Shown: in pieces, positions 33,033 to 41,783 of the stretch
How the letters are laid out: each line of letters begins with the position of its first letter
Numbering within the stretch: position 1 is the first letter of the stretch
Assembly: GCA_036941025.1 (NCBI GenBank)
Contig: JAYMNP010000001.1
Location: 2,378,501 to 2,442,500 of the forward strand
Source of the DNA: Lachnospiraceae bacterium JLR.KK002
Lineage (GTDB): Bacteria; Bacillota; Clostridia; Lachnospirales; Lachnospiraceae
Reading direction: 5' to 3'
DNA: 64,000 nucleotides
Translations under genes and position numbers: made by a program
The notes under the pieces: generated by a model
The model's input: only the letters and a program-made list of their open reading frames with translations
The model's database searches: none
What the model was told of the DNA's origin: nothing

Positions 33033-34617
33033 GCTCCGTTCTGTATTTTGACGGGGACGTCCCAAACCGTTTTTTAAACACATAACTGAAATAATTCGGG
33101 TCAGAATATCCCACCTGACTGGCTATCATATAGCTTTTCTCATTGGTTTCAATCAGAAGACGCGCTGCCCGGTCCAGCCGGTAATCTGTGAGATACCCTA
33201 CAAATGAACTGCCTGTCTCCTTCTTAAATACCGTGGAAAAGTAAGAATTCGACACGCCCAGAAAGGCACAGATATCATCCAGGGACAGCTTTTCGTCCGC
33301 ATAATGATTCTGTACATACTCTCTGGCCCTGGCAACCAGAGATTCCGTGGAGTTGCTCCGCACACGAATCAACTGTTCCCGGAAAGAAAGGCTCACCTCC
33401 AGCAGCCAGTTCTTCCACGCATCCGGCTCCATATCCAGCAGACTCCCGTACAGCCGGCCCATATCCTCTGTATTCTCTCCCATTGTAATACCATTATTTG
33501 CGGAAAACCGCAGAAGCATACTCAGCAGTTCCATCCGGTCCATATAGTGCTGCTGCAGGGATTTATCCGTAAAGGAAGTATGGTGAAAATACCGGTTCAC
33601 TGCTTCTGCAATCTCTTCTGCAGAACCCACCCGTATCATACGAAACAGATCCGACAGTTCCGTCTCGTTGGAAGTAACGGACCTGTCCATTTTCTGCGGA
33701 ACAATTTCTTTGATGTTGATAGCTCTGGAGGCGCCGTATACCGCCCGGTAGGAAACAGCTTCTCTGGCGCTGCTGTAGGACCGGGGCAAATCCAGAATAT
33801 TTCCGCAAATCTGCCCGATTCCCACGGTGACCACAGCTCCCAGCATCCGTCTGGCATACCGGCAGAACCGGTCGCATTCATCCGTCAGCTCCCATCCTTC
33901 ATTTTCATCTTCCAATTGCAGAATCAGCACCGTATTCCCAAGATAAGAGAAACTTTTCGCCTGCCATTTCCTGCCCAGCCGCTCCTTTGCATGTTCCCGG
34001 ACAGAAGCAGCCAGCAGCAGCGGATCTATCGCTCCCGCTTCCTGGCTGGAGGAAGTATGAATCACAAGACAGCAGAAAAACGGGCCCGGAAAGGATAACT
34101 GGCAATCCGAAAGATATCTGGAAAGTTCATCTTCATGCACTCTTCCTTCAATCAGACCGGAATAGAAATCCGCACGCAGGATAGGCAGCGATTCCAGATA
34201 ATACTTTTCCAGAGTTTCCACACTGCGCTTCTCACTGATTTCCTGGTCCAGCTTGCGTTTCAATCTGGCAAACACGGATTTCAGTTCCGCAGAATTCATG
34301 GGTTTTAAAATATATTCTTCCACCTCCAGGTGAATGGCTTCTTTCGCATATTCAAATTCATCAAATCCGGTAAACAGCAGAATCCTGGTGGCCGGAAATT
34401 CAGCTTTCACACGATGGGCCAGTTCCATACCGTCCATATAAGGCATTTTAATATCTGTCACCAGCACATCCGGCTGAAATTCTTCCATCAGTTCCAGAGC
34501 CTTCACCCCATTGCCTGCTGAGCCAATCACGGAAAATCCCAGTTCTTCCCAGTTGATTTTACGCATAATGACCTGTACCACTTCTTCTTCGTCGTCCACT
34601 AAAAGTACCGTATACAT
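33013..34617 (-). CDS. YesN-type response regulator (receiver + AraC HTH)
   Basis: 534 residues. Receiver domain 1-120 with 'VLLVDDEEEVVQVIM' and phospho-Asp in 'VLVTDIKMPYMDGMELA'; a middle region of about 300 residues; C-terminal AraC double helix-turn-helix ('LSLDDICAFLGVSNSYFSTV' and 'SYMIASQVGYSDPNYFSYVF'). Activator DNA-binding protein, first gene of the sensing operon. By position and by the XylFII-LytS-YesN precedent it should activate the mgl-type transporter operon upstream, whose promoter region has a good TATACT but a weak -35. Direct target is inference. Confidence 0.92.
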   Translation of the reverse strand: MYTVLLVDDEEEVVQVIMRKINWEELGFSVIGSAGNGVKALELMEEFQPDVLVTDIKMPYMDGMELAHRVKAEFPATRILLFTGFDEFEYAKEAIHLEVEEYILKPMNSAELKSVFARLKRKLDQEISEKRSVETLEKYYLESLPILRADFYSGLIEGRVHEDELSRYLSDCQLSFPGPFFCCLVIHTSSSQEAGAIDPLLLAASVREHAKERLGRKWQAKSFSYLGNTVLILQLEDENEGWELTDECDRFCRYARRMLGAVVTVGIGQICGNILDLPRSYSSAREAVSYRAVYGASRAINIKEIVPQKMDRSVTSNETELSDLFRMIRVGSAEEIAEAVNRYFHHTSFTDKSLQQHYMDRMELLSMLLRFSANNGITMGENTEDMGRLYGSLLDMEPDAWKNWLLEVSLSFREQLIRVRSNSTESLVARAREYVQNHYADEKLSLDDICAFLGVSNSYFSTVFKKETGSSFVGYLTDYRLDRAARLLIETNEKSYMIASQVGYSDPNYFSYVFKKRFGTSPSKYRTEHEESEK

Positions 34618-34816
34618 ATTCTTACCTTCTCTCAGATTCTGCTTTCTGTGATTCTGCTTTCTTTTTTTCTTTATTATAACAAAGGGGATAAAAAAAGTAA
34701 ACGACGCTGTCAGAGCTGAGCCCGGCTTCTTTTCATTATTTTTTTACAGTCTCTTGCATTATCTTTTGAATATTGTAAAACTCGGTTTGTCCGAGGGCAA
34801 CAAATTTGATATCTAA

Positions 34817-34848
34817 AAACAGGCCCGCCGTCCGGCGGGCCTGTTTCA
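34817..34848 (-). terminator. Terminator after the mgl-type operon
   Basis: AAACAGGCCCGCCG (34817-34830) and CGGCGGGCCTGTTT (34833-34846) form a 14-bp G+C-rich stem. On the minus strand it is followed by TTTTTA. It lies 20 bases after the MglC stop and separates the transporter from the yesN-like gene about 200 bases further on. Confidence 0.85.
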
Positions 34849-34865
34849 CATATTCTTACACAGAA

Positions 34866-36512
34866 TTATTTCTTCTGTACATATTTCAGACAGTCAAGAG
34901 TTACTGCTGCGATAATGATAATACCTTCAAATACAAACTGCAGGTTTGTATCAATTCCAAGAATGGTAAGAGAATAGGTAAGGGCTGTAAAAATCAGCAC
35001 ACCTACTACCACGCCGGAAATCTTTCCGATACCACCGGTAAAGGAAACACCGCCCACTACGCAGGCTGCAATGGCGTCCATATCCCAGCCCTGTCCATAA
35101 GCTGCGGAACCGGAACCAACCATTCTGGCACATTCCAGCCAGGAACCGAAACCATACAGTACGCCTGCCAGCATAAATGCGCCCATGGTTACCTTGAATA
35201 CGGAAATACCGGATACGGATGCAGCTTCCGGATTTCCGCCTACTGCATACAGGTTCTTTCCGAATGTGGTCTTATTCCAGATAAACCAGATAATTGCGAT
35301 GGCTGCAACTGCCCAGAGAATAATGGTTGGGAACCCATTAATCTTGGGAATAATCATATTCGGAATCACCGGTTCAATGGCTCCGAAGGATACACCTTTG
35401 GTAGCATAGGTAATGATACCGAAAATCATCAGCATGTTCGCCATGGTTGAAATAAAGGGGTGCATCTTGAATTTGGCAGTAAAGAACCCGGCCAGCGAGG
35501 TAAAGCAGGTACACAGGAAAATACATGCCACCAGTGCAAAAATAACACGTACAATAACAGGAAGCCCTGTAAAGTCAAATATATGGCCGAACACTCCTCC
35601 GGTATTGATTCCCTGGTGCATGATAATAGTAGCTGTGGTCATACCCATACCAACCATACGCCCGATGGAGAGGTCCGTACCGGTAAGTAAAATCAGTCCT
35701 GCAACGCCAAGGGCAAGGAACATACGCGGGGAAGCCTGCTGCAGAATATTTAATACGTTATTATAAGTAAGCAGCGGAGTATTCTTCACAATAGGAGTAA
35801 TCACACACAATGCCACGAAAATCAGCACAATGACAATATACAGTCCGTTCCGCAGGAAGAAAGATCTGCGGTTAAAGGTATATTTGTAATTCTCCCATTT
35901 CTGAGCCCGTGCTTCCATAAATGTAAATTTGGACATGCGCAGCATATCAATCAGATGATATCTGTGAGCATACGCCGCATGTTTTCTGTCCTTAATCTGC
36001 TGGAGATCCTTTTCCAGCTCCATTTTGGCAGCGAAGAGACGATTCTTGTGCACATACTTTTCATCTTTGATTTCATTATGGTCAGAAAGTTTTGCCAGAG
36101 CTTCTTTGTGCTCTTTTTCCAGCCGCTCCACTTCCCTGGAGTATTTCGCCTTTGCCTCTGCTTTTTCCCGCTCGCAGCTTTCTTTTACCGGCTGGAAATA
36201 CTCTTTATCATAACTGGCTTTCAGATACTCTTCTGCCTGAGTAATTAATTTTGCAATCTGGTCTTTGTTTTTGGCCTCAACTGCTCTGGCCTGTTCCAGC
36301 TCTGTCTGGTATCTGGCAATTGCAGCGTCCTTTTCCGCCTTTGTATAAATGCGGTCTCTCTTTACAGCATCAATCTCATTCTGAACAGAGATAACCTTAT
36401 TTGTACCCTCAGCTCTTAAGCTGTCAATTTCTTTCTGAATTGCACCGGCACGATCATCAATTGGCTTACGCAGCTTCAGTTCCTGCTCAGCCGTAAGAAT
36501 TTTATTATCCAT
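34866..36512 (-). CDS. mglC: Galactose-type ABC permease (MglC-like) with long N-terminal coiled coil
   Basis: 548 residues. From about 218 it is a normal RbsC/MglC permease with ten or so membrane helices: 'LYIVIVLIFVALCVITPIV', 'GVAGLILLTGTDLSIGRMVG', 'FISTMANMLMIFGIITYATK', 'GGNPEAASVSGISV' (ATPase-contact loop) and 'ACVVGGVSFTGGIGKISGVV'. Residues 1-215 are a charged, helical, lysine/glutamate-rich region with heptad character ('YSREVERLEKEHKEALAKLS') that ordinary MglC proteins of about 330 residues lack. It must lie in the cytoplasm, near the MglA ATPase. Start ATG 36512 with GGAGGAAAGAGGAAT. Third gene after the permuted MglB and MglA. Confidence 0.93.
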   Translation of the reverse strand: MDNKILTAEQELKLRKPIDDRAGAIQKEIDSLRAEGTNKVISVQNEIDAVKRDRIYTKAEKDAAIARYQTELEQARAVEAKNKDQIAKLITQAEEYLKASYDKEYFQPVKESCEREKAEAKAKYSREVERLEKEHKEALAKLSDHNEIKDEKYVHKNRLFAAKMELEKDLQQIKDRKHAAYAHRYHLIDMLRMSKFTFMEARAQKWENYKYTFNRRSFFLRNGLYIVIVLIFVALCVITPIVKNTPLLTYNNVLNILQQASPRMFLALGVAGLILLTGTDLSIGRMVGMGMTTATIIMHQGINTGGVFGHIFDFTGLPVIVRVIFALVACIFLCTCFTSLAGFFTAKFKMHPFISTMANMLMIFGIITYATKGVSFGAIEPVIPNMIIPKINGFPTIILWAVAAIAIIWFIWNKTTFGKNLYAVGGNPEAASVSGISVFKVTMGAFMLAGVLYGFGSWLECARMVGSGSAAYGQGWDMDAIAACVVGGVSFTGGIGKISGVVVGVLIFTALTYSLTILGIDTNLQFVFEGIIIIAAVTLDCLKYVQKK

Positions 36513-36527
36513 ATTCCTCTTTCCTCC

Positions 36528-38036
36528 CTACAGGTATTTGGCGCTGAGCCTTAAGAGTTCTTCCTGATTTGTCTCATTTGTATTTACAATTCCGGAAAGA
36601 TGTCCGTTTGACATGACGCCAATCCGATTGGTAATTCCCAGAATCTCCGGCATCTCAGAGGAAACCACGATAATGGTCTTTCCCTGTTTTGCCATATTGA
36701 TAATCAGCTCGTAAATCTCATATTTCGCGCCTACATCAATTCCTCTTGTGGGTTCGTCCATCATAAAAATCTGCGGGCCGCGCTCCAGCCATTTTCCGAA
36801 AATTACTTTCTGCTGGTTTCCGCCGGAAAGATTTGCAATCATGTCCTCCGGACCCATGCATTTCGTATGCATAACCTTAATCTCATTGGCGGTAGCCTTT
36901 GTCATCTTCTGGTTATCAAGGGCAAGACCGGATTTATACTCAGAAAGATTTGCAATGGTAGTATTAAAAATAAGATTGCCTTTTATGAACAGCCCGTTGG
37001 CCTTCCGTTCCTCCGTAATCAGGGCAAAACCGTGTTCCATGGCCTCCAGCGCGCTGTTAAAATTCATCAGGCGGTCTTTAAAATACACACGTCCGGCTGC
37101 TCTGGTACGGATTCCGAAAATCGTTTCCAGAAGTTCCGTACGTCCGGCTCCCACCAGTCCGTACAGTCCGAAGATTTCTCCCTCTTTTACATCAAAGGAA
37201 ATATCCTGCAAATGGGGCTCAAACTTGGTAGACAGGTTCTGAATGGATAAAATCACATCTTTCGGCGTATTGTCCACCGGCGGGAAACGGTTCTCAAGAG
37301 AACGCCCAACCATTGCCGCAATCAGTTCGTTCATATCCGTGTCTTTTGCAGCCTTTGTCATAACAAGGTTACCGTCACGGAGCACGGATATTTCATCGCA
37401 AATCTCAAAAATCTCATCCATTTTATGAGAAATGTAAATCAGGGAAATTCCCTGGGATTTTAACATCCGCATCATTTCAAAAAGTTTATCCACTTCCTGC
37501 ACCGTCAGGGAGGAGGTAGGCTCATCCAGTACAATTACTTTCGAGTTATAGGAAATTGCCTTTGCAATTTCACACATCTGTCTCTGCGACACTGACATGT
37601 TCCGCATGGGCTGGGTCAGGTTTACCGTCATTCCCAGTTTCCGGAACAGCTCGGAGGCTTCCTTTTTCATTCGGCCTTCGTCTATAATTCCCATGGAATT
37701 CACGGGATAACGCCCAAGGAACAGGTTGTCAATGACATTTCTCTCCAGACACTGATTCAGTTCCTGATGCACCATTGCAATTCCGTTCTCCAGTGCGTCT
37801 TTCGGTCCTGAGAAACTTACTTCCCTGCCGTCAAGAAAAACATTGCCCTCATCCTTCTGGTACGTTCCGAACAGGCATTTCATCATTGTTGACTTTCCTG
37901 CACCGTTTTCACCCATCAGCCCCATAACCGTACCGCGCTTAATATCCAGATTGATATGGTCCAGCACCCGGTTCCGGCCAAAGGATTTGCTCATGCCCCG
38001 TATCGATAAGACGGTATTATCTTTCTTATCTGCCAT
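36528..38036 (-). CDS. mglA: Sugar ABC transporter ATPase, double cassette (MglA-like)
   Basis: 502 residues, two fused ATPase domains as in MglA/RbsA. First cassette: Walker A 'GENGAGKSTMMKCLFG', signature 'MSVSQRQMCEIAKAI', Walker B 'VIVLDEPTSSLT'. Second: degenerate Walker A 'GLVGAGRTELLETIFG', signature 'LSGGNQQKVIFGKWL', Walker B 'IFMMDEPTRGID'. The asymmetric second P loop is normal for this family. Start ATG 38036 with GGAGTAACGAAA. It sits between the binding-protein and permease genes, 15 bases from mglC. Confidence 0.95.
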   Translation of the reverse strand: MADKKDNTVLSIRGMSKSFGRNRVLDHINLDIKRGTVMGLMGENGAGKSTMMKCLFGTYQKDEGNVFLDGREVSFSGPKDALENGIAMVHQELNQCLERNVIDNLFLGRYPVNSMGIIDEGRMKKEASELFRKLGMTVNLTQPMRNMSVSQRQMCEIAKAISYNSKVIVLDEPTSSLTVQEVDKLFEMMRMLKSQGISLIYISHKMDEIFEICDEISVLRDGNLVMTKAAKDTDMNELIAAMVGRSLENRFPPVDNTPKDVILSIQNLSTKFEPHLQDISFDVKEGEIFGLYGLVGAGRTELLETIFGIRTRAAGRVYFKDRLMNFNSALEAMEHGFALITEERKANGLFIKGNLIFNTTIANLSEYKSGLALDNQKMTKATANEIKVMHTKCMGPEDMIANLSGGNQQKVIFGKWLERGPQIFMMDEPTRGIDVGAKYEIYELIINMAKQGKTIIVVSSEMPEILGITNRIGVMSNGHLSGIVNTNETNQEELLRLSAKYL

Positions 38037-38147
38037 TTTCGTTACTCCTGTATGCATAATTGATAGTTACAAGTTACAAAAAGTTCCTGTATAAAGGGCT
38101 GCCAGAAAGTTTTCCTTCCTGGCAGCCCGGCTTTGCATAATGGCAGC

Positions 38148-39488
38148 TTACTGACTAAGCAAAGATGTATAGGAAGCTGCATTGTCTGTTTTAACCATGT
38201 TGATGGCAAATGCATCATACTGGCCTGGATTTCCAAGACGGTTTGTAATATTGGACTCTGTCTGTCCGTCACCGCCGATATACTCAACTTCAAGGTTCAG
38301 AACATCATCATAATTCTGAAGCAGAGGCTGATAAGTAGAACTTAAGAAGTTATCGGAAGCATTGTAGATATTCAGCCATACTTTTTTGGATGCATGGGAG
38401 CCTTCGTCAAGCTGGTTTGATACCGGCTCATAAATCTTGGTGGAATCTGTGAAATCCTGATAGTTGTCAGCAGTAACTGCTACGTTCAGTGCGTAGTAGG
38501 AACGTTCTTCTTCTCTGTATACATATACGTCGTCTGTCAGAACATTTCCTGCTTCGTCAGCAGTTCCGATTCCTGTATCAATGTCAACGCCGTCCAGAGC
38601 ATTACGCAGAACTCTCAGAGTCAGATAAGCCTGTACGTCTGCGTGCTGGCTGATGGTTCCGCCATATCCTTCTGCAATGGCTGCAACTGCGTCGCTGTTT
38701 GCATCATAACCAAAAGTAGGAACTTTGTTGTCCTTGGACCATGCGTTGAACATGGACATTCCCATACCGTCATTATTGGAAACTACAACGTCAATCTGCT
38801 CACCGAAAGAAGAAGACCATGTGCCGATTGCGTTTCCTGCTGTAGCTGCATCCCATGTAGCTCCTGCAGAGTTCTTCATTTCCTGAGAAGCAAGCTCGCG
38901 AACCACATATTTCTTGCCGCCGACTTCAATCTCGCCATCCTGTACCATGGTTGCTGTTCCGTCTGTGTTGGTACCAGCAGGATCACTGTTGATATTGCCG
39001 TCTTTTTCCACTGCTGTTCCAAGAGCCTTACGAACGCCTCTGGTACGTGCGATGGAATCGTTGTGTCCGATATCGCCGATTGCCAGAACGTAGCCGATGG
39101 TTCCGTCGCCGTTGCGGTCAATTTCATCAATGTGCGCTTCAATATATTCTTTTACCATGGTTCCCTGAAGTTCCGCACCCTGGTTTGCATCAAAACCAAC
39201 ATAATATGTATTGGCATTGAAATTCAGAGCTGCTGTATCCAGTTCTCCGGTGGAGCTGTTGGAAGGCTGGCGGTTGAACCATACCAGAGGTTTGTCTTTA
39301 TTTGCAGTATCCCCTGTGGAACCGGCATCTTCGGAACCTGCGTCGTCACCTGCGTCTGCTGCGGGCTCCTGGGTATCCTCTTTCTTATCTGTCTCTGCCG
39401 GAGCATTGCCGCCGCTGTTATTGCCGCACGCTGCAAGGGAGAGTCCCAGTGCCAGTGCCAGAGTTACCGAAACAAATTTCTTTTTCAT
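38148..39488 (-). CDS. mglB: Galactose-type ABC binding lipoprotein with circularly permuted domain order
   Basis: 446 residues. Signal and lipobox 'LSLAAC' (Cys21), acidic low-complexity linker (22-65), then the binding fold in swapped order. Residues 66-350 ('PLVWFNRQPS', 'TYYVGFDANQGAELQGTM', calcium loop 'DRNGDGTIG' at 124-132, 'IDVVVSNNDGMGMSMFNAWS', 'FGYDANSDAVAAIAE') match residues 124-347 of the lipoprotein at 29125. Residues 369-445 ('VWLNIYNASDNFLSSTYQPL', 'YDAFAINMVKTDNAAS') match its residues 38-117, which normally come first. A linker 'KIYEPVSNQLDEGSHAS' joins the old C-terminus to the old N-terminus. First gene of the transporter operon. Functional in sugar capture by context; ligand not proven. 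Confidence 0.9.
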   Translation of the reverse strand: MKKKFVSVTLALALGLSLAACGNNSGGNAPAETDKKEDTQEPAADAGDDAGSEDAGSTGDTANKDKPLVWFNRQPSNSSTGELDTAALNFNANTYYVGFDANQGAELQGTMVKEYIEAHIDEIDRNGDGTIGYVLAIGDIGHNDSIARTRGVRKALGTAVEKDGNINSDPAGTNTDGTATMVQDGEIEVGGKKYVVRELASQEMKNSAGATWDAATAGNAIGTWSSSFGEQIDVVVSNNDGMGMSMFNAWSKDNKVPTFGYDANSDAVAAIAEGYGGTISQHADVQAYLTLRVLRNALDGVDIDTGIGTADEAGNVLTDDVYVYREEERSYYALNVAVTADNYQDFTDSTKIYEPVSNQLDEGSHASKKVWLNIYNASDNFLSSTYQPLLQNYDDVLNLEVEYIGGDGQTESNITNRLGNPGQYDAFAINMVKTDNAASYTSLLSQ

Positions 39489-39664
39489 AATGAATATCTC
39501 CTTTCCTCCTGCGCTGTCCGCGCCTTGTTGATAGTGACAGTATAGACCATGTGTCCGGAAGAAAACATAGAATATTTTTCACTTAACATTGAAATTTATA
39601 TGATATTATTTTCGTCATATATAACAATATTTGCCAGATTATGTATAATTTTTACAGCAATAAC

Positions 39665-39696
39665 AATAAAAAAGCGGGCAGGCCCGCTTTTTTATT
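39665..39696. terminator. Bidirectional terminator
   Basis: AAAAAAGCGGG-CAGG-CCCGCTTTTTT (39668-39693): a G+C stem flanked by A6 and T6. It ends the minus-strand symporter transcript (stop at 39720) and would also stop plus-strand transcription. It isolates the mgl promoter region. Confidence 0.9.
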
Positions 39697-39719
39697 GCAT
39701 CTGCAGCAATGCTTTACGT

Positions 39720-41126
39720 TTATATAATGGTCAGAATTCCAATGGATTTCAGCAGCAGAATCACCAGAAGAACCGGAGCCGCATAACGTATCATAATAAT
39801 ATACAGCTGCTTTCTGCCGAATCTGCATCCTGTCTTTTCCACTTCGTCTATGATGGTCCGGGGCTTCACAATCCATCCAATCAGAATACAGGTTCCGATT
39901 GCCACCAGGGGCATCAGGCAGTTGTTGCTGATATAATCCATAATATCCAGAATCTGGGCATGGGCTCCGTTGGGCAGTTCAATGTCAAAATACAGTTTGT
40001 TGTAGCCAAGACATACCAGAAGGCCTCCTGCCAGCGCAATCACTGTCTCCAGAACCGTTGCCTTTACCCTGGACATATGAAACTGGTCCATAAAACTGGA
40101 AACCACTGCTTCCATAACTGATACCGCACTGGTCAGAGCCGCAAAGAGCACCATGGCAAAAAACAACGCTCCTATAAAACCTCCTATTTTTCCCATATGG
40201 GAAAATACTTTCGGCAGAGATACAAACATCAGGCTGGGCCCGGAAGCCTCCATTCCCTCTCTTCCCATAAAGGTAAACACTGCCGGAATAATCATAACTC
40301 CTGCCAGAAATGCCACTGCTGTATCAAAAATTTCTATCTGGTTAATGGAACGCACCAGATTTGCATCATCTTTCACATAGGAACCGTATGTGATCATAAT
40401 TCCCATGGCCACGCTGAGGCTGAAAAACAGCTGCCCCATAGCGTCCAGCAGTACGGTAAAAAATCCTTTCAGCGTCAGGCCTTCAAAGCTGGGCACCACA
40501 TAAATCAGAAATCCTTCCAGTCCGGTTCTGGTTGCCCCCGTTTCATCTGTGGCACTGATAGTCAGAGAAAATACCGCAATACCGACTACCATAAGAAGCA
40601 AAAGAGGCATCAGTATTTTTGAAAAAGACTCAATCCCATGATTAACGCCCCGGAATATAATCACCGCCACAACCAGCAGAAATACCATCATAAATACCAG
40701 AGGCTCCACCGTCCCGGTAATATATCCGGTAAAATACCCGTCAGCGGCTGCACTGCCTCCGTCTCCGGCAAGATAAGCCAGAAAATATTTCACTACCCAT
40801 CCGCCGATTACACAGTAATAAGGCATGATAATCACCGGCACCAGACAGGCCAGCACGCCCAGAAATTTCCACTTTTCCTTTAACTTGCCGTAAGCTGTCA
40901 GAGGGCTCTGTTTCGTTTTTCTTCCAATGGCAATTTCCGTGGTCAGCAGCGTAAAGCCAAAGGTAAGAGCCAGAATCAGGTAAATAACCAGAAAAAGCCC
41001 TCCTCCGTCTTTGGCCGCCAGATACGGAAATCTCCAGATATTTCCCAGTCCTACAGCGCTTCCCGCCGCTGCCAGTACAAATCCAATTGATCCTGAAAAT
41101 GAATGTCTGTTTTTTTCTTTTTCCAT
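39720..41126 (-). CDS. Neurotransmitter:sodium symporter (NSS/SNF) family transporter
   Basis: 468 residues, about 11-12 membrane helices. The first helix carries the family hallmark 'AAAGSAVGLGNIWRFPYLAA', with the sodium-site residues and unwound GLGNIW stretch; 'FFSLSVAMGIMITYGSYV' is the helix-6 region. LeuT-like secondary uptake of amino acids or related solutes with sodium. Length and topology suit the bacterial 11-helix subgroup. Start ATG 41126 with GGAAAC-type spacing. Monocistronic. Substrate is not predictable from sequence. Confidence 0.92.
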   Translation of the reverse strand: MEKEKNRHSFSGSIGFVLAAAGSAVGLGNIWRFPYLAAKDGGGLFLVIYLILALTFGFTLLTTEIAIGRKTKQSPLTAYGKLKEKWKFLGVLACLVPVIIMPYYCVIGGWVVKYFLAYLAGDGGSAAADGYFTGYITGTVEPLVFMMVFLLVVAVIIFRGVNHGIESFSKILMPLLLLMVVGIAVFSLTISATDETGATRTGLEGFLIYVVPSFEGLTLKGFFTVLLDAMGQLFFSLSVAMGIMITYGSYVKDDANLVRSINQIEIFDTAVAFLAGVMIIPAVFTFMGREGMEASGPSLMFVSLPKVFSHMGKIGGFIGALFFAMVLFAALTSAVSVMEAVVSSFMDQFHMSRVKATVLETVIALAGGLLVCLGYNKLYFDIELPNGAHAQILDIMDYISNNCLMPLVAIGTCILIGWIVKPRTIIDEVEKTGCRFGRKQLYIIMIRYAAPVLLVILLLKSIGILTII

Positions 41127-41198
41127 GTTTCCTGTGGGGAAATCCCCGCTCCCTTCCTGTAAAATTTTAAATCCATTATACTATAAACAGGCCCTGTG

Positions 41199-41705
41199 TC
41201 AAAGTTTTATTTCATATCCGTATTCCCGCAATGTCAGTTCTTCATCAATGGCCATGTCATAAACACCCTTTGCCTTTGTAAATCCATGTTTCTCATAGAA
41301 GCCGATAGCAGGTCTGTTAATATCCACAACAAACAGCCTCAGATACTCTGCTCCCAGAGCTTTTGCTTCTGTTTTGGCTTTTACCAGCATCCTGCCGCCA
41401 ATTCCTCTTCCTCCATATTCCGGACTTACGCCGAAACGGTCCATATACAGGGCCTTCACTGAGCATTTCTCCCATTCCACACGATTTTCCCCGCCATCCT
41501 GGTCACATAATGCAAATGCAGAGACAGGTTCAGCACGTTCCAGCATAAGCCAGAGACGATGGTTTCTGATGTCATCCTCCAGAAATTCACAGGGATAAAT
41601 ATCATCCCAGATAGAAATCTGATTTTCATCCATATTTCGTATCACTTTTCGGTACATGAGTTTAAGCTGCTCCAGATCCTGCAACACTGCCTGTCTGAAT
41701 TCCAT
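41199..41705 (-). CDS. GNAT-family N-acetyltransferase
   Basis: 168 residues from ATG 41705 (GAGGAGGAAACATAT upstream). Acetyl-CoA loop 'VSPEYGGRGIGGRMLVKAK', with R-G-x-G-x-G/A signature, and the C-terminal motif B 'NRPAIGFYEKHGFTKAKGVY'. Substrate unknown; could act on a small molecule or protein N-terminus. Separate transcription from the CapA gene upstream by about 80 bases, same strand. Confidence 0.85.
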   Translation of the reverse strand: MEFRQAVLQDLEQLKLMYRKVIRNMDENQISIWDDIYPCEFLEDDIRNHRLWLMLERAEPVSAFALCDQDGGENRVEWEKCSVKALYMDRFGVSPEYGGRGIGGRMLVKAKTEAKALGAEYLRLFVVDINRPAIGFYEKHGFTKAKGVYDMAIDEELTLREYGYEIKL

Positions 41706-41783
41706 ATATGTTTCCTCCTCATTCCGGCCCTGTTCCTGCAGCAGCAAAGCAATCTGTGTTCACCAGCAAACCATCAGCCGATT

